Of a DNA stretch of 64,000 bases, positions 21,886 to 33,467 are shown one piece after another (the stretch's first letter is position 1; every line of letters begins with the position of its first letter). The position numbers and the translations under genes were made by a program. The notes below the pieces were generated by a model. It saw nothing but the letters and a program-made list of their open reading frames with translations, ran no database searches and had not been told where the DNA came from. This DNA comes from Schistocephalus solidus (taxonomy: Eukaryota > Platyhelminthes > Cestoda > Diphyllobothriidea > Diphyllobothriidae): the NCBI GenBank assembly GCA_017591395.1, contig WEDG01005657.1, positions 62,001 through 126,000 of the forward strand, given 5' to 3'.

Positions 21886-22090
21886 CAGGAAGGGTAAATA
21901 TACCCGTCTTAACGCTTATATGAAACTAAACAGACTTCTTAATTTTAACCTTAGCCATACCGCAATCCTTAAACCTACAGTTTACTCGACAATAACTTTA
22001 ACCCTTAGCCTACTCATGATCGTAGCTCCAAATCTGACCTCAAACTTAAACCTAACCCTAAACCTCACCTTAATCCTAAATGGAATTTCT
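21886..22090 (-). repeat. Degenerate telomere-like array with GGAAGGGTAAATAT lead-in
   Basis: CAGGAAGGGTAAATATACCC is followed by loosely repeated TTAACCTTAG, CTAACCCTAAACC and CTTAATCCTAA units. The lead-in is shared with 5680-5700, showing a common repeat family. Confidence 0.72.
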
Positions 22091-22319
22091 TGGGAATTTA
22101 ACACGAAGTCACATATATTGTGAACGGTTCCTTTTCCGAGTCTTGTTTAGGCGACCATACAAGGCATCCGTACCAAAAATCTTACCTAGGTGGGGATGTG
22201 ATATTAACTGCTCTGCAACATGACTTCAGAGCACTTCGGCCACAATAAAATGCCGGTATGTTGGATGAACTTCGCTGCAAAAAACTACAACATTGGTTGT
22301 ACGCATTTTTCGTATAGGT

Positions 22320-23050
22320 CTTCAGTGTCCCTATAAATTCAAATATTTTTATTAGAAAACATGCACAAAAGAGGCTTTTGTGTATTCTTTATGAAAGATG
22401 TATATTTGAAGGAGGGGCTTCTTTCGGGTTGTCATTTTTTTAAATTCCAAAATATTTGTGAATTAGAGCTGCAGCTGTACTTGCACCTGGGATTTTCAAG
22501 CTGCGTGTCATTTACTTTCCGTGAACTACACATCTTACATTTCTCTGCGTTCTAAAGAAGAGTCATTCTATTGGTCATAAAATAGTAAAATGGGTGTGGG
22601 GCATTTTTGTGACTTAATAAGCAAAATTAGTAAACAAAAACATGCGATGCTGTGTGAATCCACATTTCCCGGTCTTACAAAATTTCATAATTACAAACTT
22701 TTCCTTAACCAATGGATTTCTTATCTTCAATTTGATATTTAAAAACGTTATTGGTCAGCAGCTGAGTCCAAGTAAGAACGTTTTATCTGCGTCTCATCTA
22801 TAAAATATGCTTGAATTTATAAGGGCACCTTAAAGTCAATGGAAAAAATGTATCCTAATCTAGTAGTCATTTTTGCAGGCGGTATAAAAAGGTCATTTAA
22901 AAGCCGGCATCCTGTCCTGACTGAAACAGCTTGGGATCGTGCTGCACGAGGATCAGTATCTCAACACCTCCTAAATAACCCCTTTTAATCGATAACACAT
23001 CTCCGAATCTCGGTTAAGATTTCATGCGGAACGCCAGCTACTTTAGTTGC
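22320..23050. mobile_element. Palindromic element family, copy 2 (diverged)
   Basis: The right arm, 22800-23050, shares with copy 1 GAATTTATAAGGGCA, AGTCAATGG, TAGTAGTCATTTTTGCAGGC, AAAAGCCGGCATCCTG and GACTGAAA, ending near CTACTTTAGTTGCA. The left part shares only CCCTATAAATTCAAATAT. Outer left-arm similarity is lost, so the copy is old or truncated. The frame 22361-22555 inside it is not a gene. Confidence 0.68.
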
Positions 23051-26000
23051 ATATTCCAAAATCGGCATGTGATTTCACGCAATGCAACTGAATTATCTTA
23101 GGCCCAGTTATCGCAAACTGTTAGGTAGCTGACTGAGATAAGCCAACTTATCGGTGACCACTCCTAACTGGTTCCTCAATTAACAACTTACTTATACTCT
23201 GGTTTACTGGTAACGGAGGATGCATACATTTAATTGATATGTGCACAAGTAAGTTTAATTCTAGCATGCTGTTTTGGTTAACGGTCAACAGGGTTGTTAC
23301 CTTCATATGCAACACAAGGTATACAATAATGGAGTGAGAAAATAACTGGTAGCATATTGATTTTTTCTATAAAAAATCTGCCATTTATAAAATGAAACCT
23401 CGAGTTTTCCTGAAGCAGACTTATCTTGAACAGAACTGTTTGCTGACCAATGGCCGCCCGAAGAACCTTCCATGTGGAAATGTGTCAATTTGTCAGTCAG
23501 AAAATATTGTAACTCATTTAAAACTGTACATCGATTTTGTACAGTACTGCTGAACTGTACGCAAGATGATACTTTGATATAATCTTCTCGTCAATTATTT
23601 AGCTGTGAACCAATGCTCGAAATTTGGATCACTCAACTGAACGAATACCTTGTCGTTCATGCCGATTTTATGGTATAGGCTTGGCTGGAATCACCTGCCT
23701 TCTTAAAATTACTATTTTATTCTTAGTCCATTCTGCAACTTTTAATTAGATTCAAATTTTATTTTAAAAATAATATTAGAATTACGCAATATGTCTGTTC
23801 CATTCGTCTCCGCCAGTTAATGTTGGTAGTGAGTGGGTTGATTTTCGGTACGCGGTAGTGGTACTTCATCACGATGTGTCCCCGTACGGTGACGAAACGG
23901 TTTTAAAATTGTTCAGTGTCCCTCCTACAGTCTTGATTTCGGGTTTGGGTGGGCCTCAGTTATCGCATTTCAAACGACCATGTCAGCCGTTTTATTGCGA
24001 CCAGTCACCGCCTGCCGATTTCTAGGACTGAGGCCCTCTGAACTGCTGGCGCTTGTATATAAATCCACCAATGCATTCACTAGGCTCCATTTGACCTTTT
24101 AAATAAACACTGGCCGATTTTATGACCCCCACAAAGGCGGTGTCAGGGCATATTCGCTGGCTGTTTTAAGCAGCTGGTGGAATGACGGACATGATTTTGG
24201 AAAGGACAGGGGGTGACTATTACTGAGCTTCCCCTTGGTAGTGGTTATGCGCCAGTCGACAGAACGTTGACTGTACAGTCGCCCTCTGTATTTCCACCTA
24301 TCATGTCATATAATATGGCATTCTTCACTATTAGGGGGCTTCGGACTGAGTAAATCTCTGTAGTAAATGCGCAAAATCGTTCGGAGTACATAGTCAATTA
24401 AAAATGCCACGATCTTAAATTAGTAATTAGGGCTCTCAGTGCTGACTGACCAAGCTTACATACATTTATACAGCAGCTGTTTCGTGCTTATTCACCGCTG
24501 CCTTCACGAAAAACATGTTCGAGAACTAGCTTCCTTCTACGTCGGTTAAGACAAGGAATTCAGATGTTATTTTAGCACCATACGATTCGCTTTCGTTTTC
24601 TAGCATATGCACCCCTTGTTTAACAGGTCCCAGTATAGACACGTTTTAGAAGGCATTCAAAGAAAATGTTTCAGGCACGACTGCAATGGTTTATCTCCTC
24701 TTTGATATGCCTGCTCTTTAACAGGCAACTCTGCATTTCATAAAGCGATCTGGCAGGTAGTCCCATTTTGGCCGTGAGAAGTGCAACTTTGGCGATTTTG
24801 CTGGGAATTTTAAATTTTATACTAAAAAGAATGTGTGCCTTGATGGTGCTCCCGTTTCCTGTTGCATAAGCGAGTATAGGAGAAATTAGTACAGGGAAGA
24901 CTAAAGCCATATTTATAAAAAAAATTCAAACTGAGAATTCTTCTAGATTAGAAAATAAGACTACTCCTGCTGATTAATGTTACGGTCACCCCGAAACTGT
25001 GCAAGCACACATAAAAGCCCTTCTCTCATGGCAGGCCTACTGAGAACATAGTATCCCACTTTTATGTCACACTGAGATTCAAATACGTCAAGAAACTGCA
25101 TTCAACATTAATAAGGATTCATGGCTTGAAATAAAAATCGAGTTCAAATTCTTAAATATAAACTGAAGGATTGAAATGGCAGTAGGTAGATGAAAAGTAT
25201 TTAAACTGACAACAGTTCCCCGAAGTACCCTATTAGGACAGAAGACAGGTAGTTAAGAATGGAAACAACACAAACTCCCCATAAGGTGTGCCTTTACTGT
25301 TCCCTCTCCCACACAATAACGAGTGAAATATGCGATACTTTATAAAAACAGGGAACTTCATGCAAATACCCAAAAGCCTTTACTTGACAGGTAAATTCCA
25401 AAGGAAATTCCTGAAAACACTTTGTTTGAAATTAATGTCAACAATTTGTACATTCTAAAGTTGTTTTTTTCCAGTACATTATTAAATTTATTATCACCGG
25501 CAATCCTTCAAACTGGGGCTTATGGATATGACAAAGTGATTTAAAACCGACAAAAGGCATGAAGGAGAACATAGAATACCTGGTTTATTGATTCTTTAGG
25601 AAAAAACAATGATAAGCCTATCTCCTTAAATTTTGAATGACAGAAAATTCACTTTAAAAATGGTCTTCGATTTTTCTTTTGAATGAAACTGAGACTTTTG
25701 TCCTTTATACTGTGAGTAAGAGCTTTAAAAACCAGTTAGCTTGCACTGGTATAGGCCCTGTCCCATGATTTTAACCTTAGTGCTTTGAAGAAAGGAAACG
25801 TAAAATACTGCTATTTGTAGTTGATTTGTGCAATACGCATTTAGTAAACGACTAACTTGGAAGCACACCCACTTTAGCCTCCCAGTAGGGTGCCCTAAAC
25901 CGCTTGCACCTTAATAATACGTTAAGCTCTACTTTGTTCTGAATGTGACTTATTAAATATCAGAGTTTATGCGGTTCGATTCGTTGCTGAACAAGTGAAT

Positions 26001-26556
26001 AGATGCAGAAACTTGTGAAGTTACCCAACAAATATTTTTATTTCATCATTAATTCTCGCTGTGTTATGTCGTTTAGGAAGAACATAAAACGCCACTGCAA
26101 ACGATCGGCAGCAAGTAATTGTTACCTAACTGTTTTATGCGCAATTTAGCTGGTAGGACGAAAAATCCTGCCGACTTCCTACTGCCCAACTAACACGTTA
26201 TTAACTGTTAGCATTTTTTACAAAACCCATTAGCCACGTTTTCGGGAGCACTGCACGCCACATCTATTTACCACCCCGCCTATGTCCGTTACCCATTTTG
26301 CCTCCGATTGGCTGTTAGCGTGCAAACAGCTGATATTTGATTCGCAGAGGATCTGTTTCTGGTGGGGACGCTGAATCCACAGGACAAACTCAGGTTAACA
26401 AAGTTTACACCCCTCGTGTGCGCGAATGCACAAAGCCAGGAATGCTGCGTAGATAGGCCATGGCGCTGACAGTTTGAAACCAGAGAGTCCTGCAAAAGTT
26501 CGCTCACCGGGTGATGTTCCGACACGCCGTATGCTTTTCATTTTCTGAAGACAACT
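23051..26556. other. Intergenic region upstream of the LHFPL-family gene
   Basis: AT-rich. Only short unassigned frames (23303-23488 minus, 24671-24910 minus, 26289-26525 minus). The last 300 bases before the ATG are GC-richer and probably hold the promoter and 5' UTR, but I see no TATA box or other defining element. Confidence 0.45.
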
Positions 26557-27097
26557 ATGCCTCGGATCGTCATTAGCGTTCTGTCCATTGTGTGGATGAT
26601 ATTATCCGGTTCATCATTACTTATTATCGTTGCCAGCCTCTTCACTACTGGCTGGCTACGTCGCTTAGAAAGTGACAGTTCACGTTGGCAGATGGAGTGT
26701 GATTCCATCTTTTACAATCCCCTGTCTTCCGGCAGCAAAGTCAAACAGGTTTCATATCGGGAGGTAGGCGAAGACTTCAGTGATGTCGACAATTATCAAC
26801 CGCCGTCTATAGGCCCTTTTTTCCGCTGCTACACTCCCTGTCAGGACGAAAAATCAGTATGGTCCTTTCAGTGGCCTTCAACTGGACGTACACATGTGTT
26901 CTGTCAGATTGCTCTCTGGGGTGGAGGTCAGAATCCGGCCAACTCCAATGCCGTCACCTGGACTGCAACAATACTTATCCTTTGTGGAGTTGTTGCCCTT
27001 CTTCTGGCCACCTCTCTACTCTGTGCCTCGCTTTGTCGGCGGGACATACTAGGACGGAGCACATTTCAACTGACAGGGGTCTTCCAGTGTGTCGCAG
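26557..27097 (+). CDS. LHFPL: LHFPL-family tetraspan membrane protein, exon 1
   Basis: The ATG opens 180 codons plus one base, ending at the donor CGCAG|GTACGG (phase 1). The product has TM1 (about residues 6-30, ending TTGWL), a first extracellular loop with the block SIGPFFRCYTPC, TM2 (about 132-156, TATILILCGVVALLLATSL) and the start of TM3 (FQLTGVFQCVA). The GW after TM1, the S(I/F/L)G(P/L)xxRC block and the spacing fit the L_HMGIC_fpl (LHFPL) family of four-pass membrane proteins, relatives of claudins. Vertebrate members assist channels and receptors in hair cells and synapses; which paralogue this matches is not clear. The start is the first Met, just before TM1, as usual in the family. 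Confidence 0.87.
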
Positions 27098-28129
27098 GTA
27101 CGGTTTCAAGTCTTATGCGTACCAGTGTATCTGTAATGTGTTTGGCAGTTCACCGAGACTGATATTTTGGTCTCCCAAAAAAACCTAATATGACGAATTA
27201 TTTTACGTTCTGTTCAGTTTAGTGCATTTCCGCCCTTTTTGTGCAATTTGACGTAGGTTCGAGTTAAAGGTACACGAAGGTACATATTTTTCAGTTGTCG
27301 TCTATAAAACCCTTATAAAAACTGATTACTTTAAAAAATTATCATCTGAGCTGTCTGTTTTTGGCAGCCATACTTTCGAGTTTACATAACCCTCAGAAGT
27401 GTGCGTTCGGTATTTGAATGGATTTGACATGAATATTTCTGTTTGTTGAAATTCATAGTTAATCAGTGGCTTGATTATTTTAAACTCTGAATATTTTATT
27501 AAAAAAAACTTCTACAGGTGGTCGGTTTACAAAGAATTTCAAATATTATTCATTCCAGAATCCTTGACTGGCTTTTGACACTGGTATGAAATGTACTTCG
27601 TATTTGGAAGCAAGCCTTAGCTTCGTAATTTCAAAAAATCTAAAATTCGAATCCACTTTCATCTTATAAGTGGTGTTCAGGAAGTCCTTCTTCCTCAATG
27701 TCGTCTCTTTCTGACAGAGGCTGTCACCTAAAAATTCAACGATTGGTTTTAGGGGGCATAACCTTTATATCATTTTTTTCATCATTCAGTCAGAACATTT
27801 AAAACCACGTTATAATTTCAAACCAATGCCTCGATAATTGACACCTAAATGCAGGTGCAAAACATGCATAAGCTGGTAACTGACGTCCCTGCCTCGAGAA
27901 TCCTAAACGTTGGCTAACTGCACCGCTATTCCCTGTCATCGTGTTTTCTAAAATTCCCGTTTCGCGTGTATCCGAAAACGTCCACATATCAGATTTAACC
28001 TATTTAATTGATGTGAAACGGCCACTGAGCTTCGCATTTAATCTATAGAAGTTGAGAGCTTATTGAAACCGTCTAGTATCGGTTGGCCGAAAATTTCATT
28101 TCGTTAAGTTTGCGAACGTTAGTGTTTCG
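27098..28129. other. Intron 1 of the LHFPL gene, first part
   Basis: AT-rich; a minus-strand frame at 27799-27987 is unassigned. Nothing recognised. Confidence 0.5.
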
Positions 28130-28835
28130 AAGTGGTTATCTGAGAAAATGAAGAAACTCACCTGAATGGATCTTTACTGTTGCTGACGTTTCACAGACCT
28201 TGTTCAACATTCCATTCTCACAGCCTTTACTGTCAAAATCGATCAGAATTTCAAATGACTGGCCGAACTAGTCGGCCTTGGACTGACCGATTTCGTTTCT
28301 TCTTTCGCTGCCTCAGCCTTTTAGCAGGCTTTGTGCGGCTTTACAGCCGCGGACGTTACGCATCGTCACCTCGATGGAAGATGCTTATAAGTCTGCCTCC
28401 TCTTCGCGTTGATTCGTCGCGGGGGCCATGTTCACTCGGATTTTTCAAGTTCGGTGTGACGATCTGTTCCTGTATGTCATGAATGTCATGAGGTAGGGCT
28501 TTATAAGCCCAAAGAAGGTCTAGATGCCTGTTGGTAGAGTTGGCAGCTGAATCCCATGCCTGAAAAATGAGTCGTTCGGATTTGGAGGTGCCTCGACCGA
28601 AGATTATCGTTCCTCAAATGTCAAAAGTATGGCCACTTTCTCCTATATGCATTGGAAGCTGTGCGTTTGGGTCTAGCCTCTGAGCCACCAGTATGTGCTC
28701 GTGTAGGCGGGTCTGCCATTTTTGTCAAGTTTCTGCGATGTGGTTGCCGTCCCTAACACTGCAACGTATTTGGGAGACAACTGTCGAAGTTTCGGTATGA
28801 GAGAGTCTGTCCTTAGGTCGAATCACTTGACGACG
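28130..28835 (-). pseudogene. PLE GIY-YIG endonuclease and 3' end
   Basis: Minus-strand translation from 28835 gives TETSTVVSQIRC, NHIAET, stop, then TRLHEHILVAQRLDPNAQLP, MHIGESGHTFDI, a second stop, RGTSKSERLIFQAWDSAANS and TNRHLDLL. This is the full block order of the PLE endonuclease (Cys pair, GET, RLHEH, AxH..xxGHxFD, (R)E..EAW, NRxxDL). GET has become AET, and two in-frame stops make it dead. Farther 3' (plus 28140-28200) the minus strand reads CTGTGAAACGTCAGCAAC and CAGGTGAGTTTCTTC, which resemble PLE terminal sequence. It sits in LHFPL intron 1. Confidence 0.8.
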
Positions 28836-28944
28836 AATCGTTGCCTGTGGTCGATGGGCAATGCCTACTCCGGTGGGTTGCAACAGTTAAATGTATGAGA
28901 CTCAGTTTATAGAAATAGTAGATTTTTTCATCCAACCCCACGCT

Positions 28945-29060
28945 CTCACATCCCTCCTCATCCTAAGCTCGTTGTTGTGACAAGGTCGAGAAGACCAGAG
29001 GCGGGTCAGACGCAGGAGAATGGCGCGGCATGTGTCAGCTTTTCAGTGTCACCGCATCCT
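28945..29060 (-). repeat. Dispersed repeat family R1, truncated copy
   Basis: ACGCTCTCACATCCCTCCTC, then GTTGTGACAAGGTCGAGAAG and ACCAGAGGCGGGTCAGACGC. These align with the start of the 51124-51410 copy (CACCCTCTCTTCCC, TCAAGAAGACCGGACGCGGG). Only about the first third is present. Confidence 0.55.
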
Positions 29061-29267
29061 CAATGACGTATGCCTTGCACTCATTCAGTTCTCATGTTAT
29101 TTCAGCGGCATGGTAAGTTTAGGGGTATATTCGGAACACAATGTTCTAAGGCAAAGCATAGTGCCGCTTAGCAGGGCATGCGCATCGTCTTTAAGCTGTA
29201 TCTCATAGGGGACAACCAATAACGCCACTGACTTTGAGCCAAATTGCCATGTCATTATCACGTCAGC

Positions 29268-29533
29268 TTCAATATCTAACTTACCACCAGCAATTCTTAC
29301 CGTTAGCAGTCGCTTCTTCAGTACACCATTTCCACACACAAACCCAAGTTTTTACTTCAATATCTAACTTAACACCAGTAATTCTTACATTTGCGCAGGC
29401 GTTTCTTCAATTCACCATTTCTACTCACAAACTTAAGTATTTACATCAATATCTACCTTACCACCAGCAATTCTTACCGTTGCGCAGTCGCTTCTTCGGT
29501 AAACCATTTCTACACACAAACTCAAGTATTTAC
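29268..29533. repeat. Three-unit tandem repeat, about 88 bp per unit
   Basis: Units start at 29268, 29356 and 29445 with TTCAATATCTAACTTA or close variants. Each contains CACCAG(C/T)AATTCTTAC, a GCAG.CG(C/T)TTCTTC block, ACCATTTC and CACACAAAC. Period 88-89, moderate divergence. Because the period is not a multiple of three, several frames stay open through it, but I see no evidence it is coding. Confidence 0.88.
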
Positions 29534-31744
29534 TTCCATGGAGGAAATCACGTCCATTAACGACTCGGAACTGGGCGGTCAAGACATTACAACCCCCAGC
29601 GCTGATTGCCAGAGCTGCTAATTGTAATTCGCATGTGATCGCGTGGCCACTATGTACTATAAATACTGTGCACATTTCGCCTCTATCACCCTTATCTCCC
29701 AATGTCTCTGAGCCTGTGTACGAGTACGAATCCAAACGTCAGACTAGTAAACTTTCTGTTCCAGCGAGCGCATCTTCTCATCCTATCCTTCATTTCCTCC
29801 CTTGCAACATAATCGAAATATATATTAGTCAATTATAACCCACTTTACTTGGTTTACACGACCTTTGCACAAGTAAATGAACTGCCCTTTTTAGATGTTT
29901 ACTCGTAAAGGGGTATGCTGACCGAGATGCAACATTTTTCTTAAAAAATACAATTAAAAACCTAAAAGGACCAAATAGTCTGATTGAATTTCAGCGACAA
30001 ATGGTAATAATAATTAAAACTTAAAAGTTTCGAAAATTCCCATTAAAAGATTCGAAAAACAACTTGGTGAGCATACGCACTGCTTTCGATAACTTCTCTT
30101 CAGGCAAGTACAGGTATAGGAAAACTTTTGAACGTAATAGAAATTTAAGACATGAAATCGATCATGTTCGTCCGTCTGTGTGGGTTATGTGAGAGGCGTG
30201 CATAGGGGAAGGATGATAAGAACCAGTGTGATAGGCGGCAGTGCGTGTTTGGTAGAGCCCTTCTAGGGGAAAGGAGAGGACAGAGATGGCGCGGGGGAAT
30301 GCATGCAGTTAAGCGTCCGTTGGCCGTGATAAGCGCAGAGCTTGTACGAGGTTCTTTTGTGCGCACAAGGCCGACTTCTTCAACTTAATGGCAGTCACTT
30401 CTGCTGCTGCTAGTAGATGTTGACCCAGTGGCTTAGGGTAGTTTACTGGGACGGAAAGCTTCGCTGGGGTCCCCACTAAGCCTGGTGTCATCAATATGTG
30501 CAAGGATGGCGCTTTTTATGCTCGTGACTTTCCCTTTGCTCAGCCATGCTGGGAGGTGTTCTCTTATTATTTTGAATAGGCGCCGATCAAGTAAACTCAT
30601 GATAAAGAGTAAATAAATTTAATAATTTAGGTAAAAAAAACGTGGGTTTAGTCCGTGAGTCATGCAAAAAAGCCTCGGAATAAAACACCCCTAGCTGGGT
30701 AAACCCCTTTGCTCCTAATGCGTCTTACTAGTCGCATATATTTTATTCAGTCTTGTTCGAGCTTTGCTATGGCGCAAATAGTCACTTGTCAGCCAAATGC
30801 TGCAGCGTCAAAGTTCAGTCCGAAATTACACCCCGATACTTGTTCAGGCAGCATTACGTAATGTTAATTTATACCACCATGTCTGTAATTGTTTCGCATA
30901 ATGCGTGACGAACGTGTTCATGGCTGGGACTGTGTGAGTTTGGAAGTGAACGCGGATGTAATTTGCACTAGTTACTACCAGCAGTTTTCATCGTCTCCAC
31001 GTGATAATTCAGGCTGTGACCACTTTCTCTTTGAAGACTAACTTCAAACAGTTTTTTTCTCACGTAATCGATTAGGAACCATTCCCCTTCCAGAAACATT
31101 AAAAGAAGCAAATTTTCACTTCCAAATCAGAAATGTGTGATCCTCAATAAAAAAGGGAGATGCGAATAGAAATAATGGAAAATTTTTCTCCCATTTATCA
31201 CAGGTTAATCGAAAAATACTTGAGCATTTTCACAGTCAAGATTAACACTAAACACTGTCGTAATCGTATAAAACTTCAAAAGGTCCTCTGAAAGGAAGTT
31301 ATTTAGGGTCAGGAAGCTAAACCGGATGTATCAAAGAGGCGTTAACTGCAGTATGTTCCTTTCGCCCTATCACTTACGTCGCCAACTGTAGTTCAAATCA
31401 TTCGTTTGCTTATTGCCTATTCCTGTCTGTTTTATAGCTGAAAACTGTGCCATTTACGCCTTGACATTAAGTTGCCCCTTCTCAATCTTGTTGTGATGAC
31501 CTGCATAAGTCGATGCCTTACCCCTTGTCCACTTTATGTTTTAACGACTTCTTGAATCAGAGCGCTTATCGTACATTCAAGCACACTCATTTAGCTATAG
31601 GGTGTTTTAAATTGTTGAAAATTCTCCGTTATAATCCATGGTGCAACTCAAATCCCAAACTTCACTGTACGTTTGAACTGCGCACTTTATGGAAGATTTC
31701 AAGATTTCTGTGAATAGGACGCACAGTAATGCAGTTGGGCTTGT
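29534..31744. other. LHFPL intron 1, middle part
   Basis: A GC-richer block at about 30180-30520 stands out against the AT-rich intron and may be an unidentified repeat. No gene is recognised. Confidence 0.4.
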
Positions 31745-31910
31745 GTTTAATGCAAGGTAAACTAGGGTTATGGTTAGAGTTACGGTTAAGGTTAGGTTTA
31801 GGGTTGTGGATAGGAGCCTCTGGGGCCACAACACCTGAATATGACTGACTGCTGACGGTTAATAAGTCAGAAATGGCCATCACAGTTTCCTTGGTCTTTG
31901 CCAGTAATGT
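31745..31910 (-). repeat. SINE body and telomere-like array, second copy
   Basis: 31755-31800 is a degenerate GGTTAG-type array. 31842-31900 matches the SINE body at 6085-6150 (TATGACTG.CTG, GACGG(C/T)TAATAAG, CAGAAATGGCCATC, TTGTCTTTG or TGGTCTTTG). The tRNA-like head is absent, so this is a tail-only copy. Confidence 0.65.
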
Positions 31911-33263
31911 CAATTTGCTTATATCCCTAGCCGCTTTGCGGCTGCTGGAGGCACTCTCGAGGGAGCCCTAAAGCATGACAGGACGAGTGAGGCCCATAAC
32001 CGATTGGTGAGGGTCCATCTATGCTTCTTTATAGGGTTAGAGCACGGTAAAAGGTAGCTTTAGGGGTATTTAGTGCAATCCCACCTATATCGCTGGAGGA
32101 GACTCCCGTTCATGTGGCTTACCAGCTTGAATGTGCTTATTTTAAAAGAAGAAGGAAATTTGCAAGATAGGATTTTTGTCAACGTGAAGCAGACCTGTCA
32201 ACTGATAGAAACGTCGTTATTTTGGCTCAAGCTTTGGAAACTGTGCATAAGCTAGCAACTAGCCAATGAAAAAATGACAATTGTACAGCCTTATACCGTT
32301 TCTCATCGCTCGACGGGAACGAGGTGGCGTCGACCGAAAGGGAGTGCCAGGTGCATGACAGACTGGGTGAAAGGCGATATATTGATTTATGAAGATACTG
32401 TTTGCGATCTATGCCTAAATCAGTTTTTGAGCCACTTGTTATATGTCCGCTAAACTGATGTAAGTTTTCCAGAGTATGCCAATGACAAGGGACGGGGTTA
32501 AACTTTCTCCTAATCGACAGCCTGCGAGTAGATATTCGTGAGTCGAGCCTCCTGATAGTCTGTTCTATATCATTTCAGGAACACTTTCGGCACCTTGACC
32601 CACATGGTTAGTTGGGTACGCTTTTTTCCGGTTGACAGACGTTACGTACGTCACACTATGATCATACATCCTGCTTCCAGGGAAAGTTTTGTACATAAGA
32701 TGGAGGTTGCCAGTTTATCGGTGTTCCTCTCCTGTTTGTCTTCTGCGGATATGTTTAAAGACAGCGTCTGGGGAACTTATGTAGAGGATCATTCTTTACA
32801 AAATGGTCACATATATGCCCGGGTTTCTGCACTCTTTATTCTCGTATCTACACTTTTTTTAATATCCTTGAGGAGATTTTTAGGACAGCTTCAATTATAC
32901 GCCGCCGGGTGGTGGCTGTTACAGTCCAGAACCTGGGTTTTCCATAGTCTTTCAGCAAAAATATGATACAGAGCTCGCTAGCTGAATTACTTTTTATACT
33001 GAAATCACGGAAGGGCAGCTTTTATTAGTCAAGTTTCTCCGTAATTAACTCATTGTCACGAAAGATGTTAGGAGATCCTTCATAGTGGGTCGATAAATCG
33101 CTCTTTTTTAGCATACAAACGTGCTTTCTGCTTTTTGGCGCCCAAAACAGCACCTTATTAATATAGGATGACCTCCACCTGCGTTAATGTACCAATGACC
33201 CGGTATTGCACAACTTTGGTTCAGTTGGGAATTTGGATAGCTGAAAGGAACTCCAAAGCTTAA
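31911..33263. other. LHFPL intron 1; unassigned open frame
   Basis: The frame 32595-32966 (plus, 123 codons) has a hydrophobic segment near its C-terminal third but no recognised domain. I do not call it a gene. Confidence 0.35.
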
Positions 33264-33467
33264 CTTGTAAACCATGATCGAGGAAACTTTTCTCATACTC
33301 CAATAGTCAGATGGGGCTGTTTTCGTTTCGATGGCGAACTGGATCCCGTTTGGACACTAATTGAGACTGGTAATCTCAACGAAGTGACCGCGAACCATAG
33401 CGGAAAACCAATCAAAGAACCAGTCCTCAGAGATCCAATCCAAAGACAACGCTTTCCAGAAGGATAA
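33264..33467 (+). other. Open frame of 67 codons with protein-like composition
   Basis: The frame encodes PIVRWGCFRFDGELDPVW, then IETGNLNEVT and KEPVLRDPIQRQRFPEG before a stop. WGCF-x-x-DG resembles the WGCFS..G block of Tc1-type transposases, and FDGELDPVW also recalls an axonemal dynein motor block (DGxxDPxW). Neither resemblance extends, so I leave it unassigned. Both strands are open here. Confidence 0.2.

Noticed and set aside
22361..22555. ONECUT-like FFM motif in an open frame
   Set aside because: Only FFMK is present, without NARRR, and the frame lies inside a palindromic repeat copy.
29234..29621. Repeat-containing protein encoded across the 88-bp tandem repeat
   Set aside because: The period is not a multiple of three, so the repeated units fall in different frames; no splice or start evidence.
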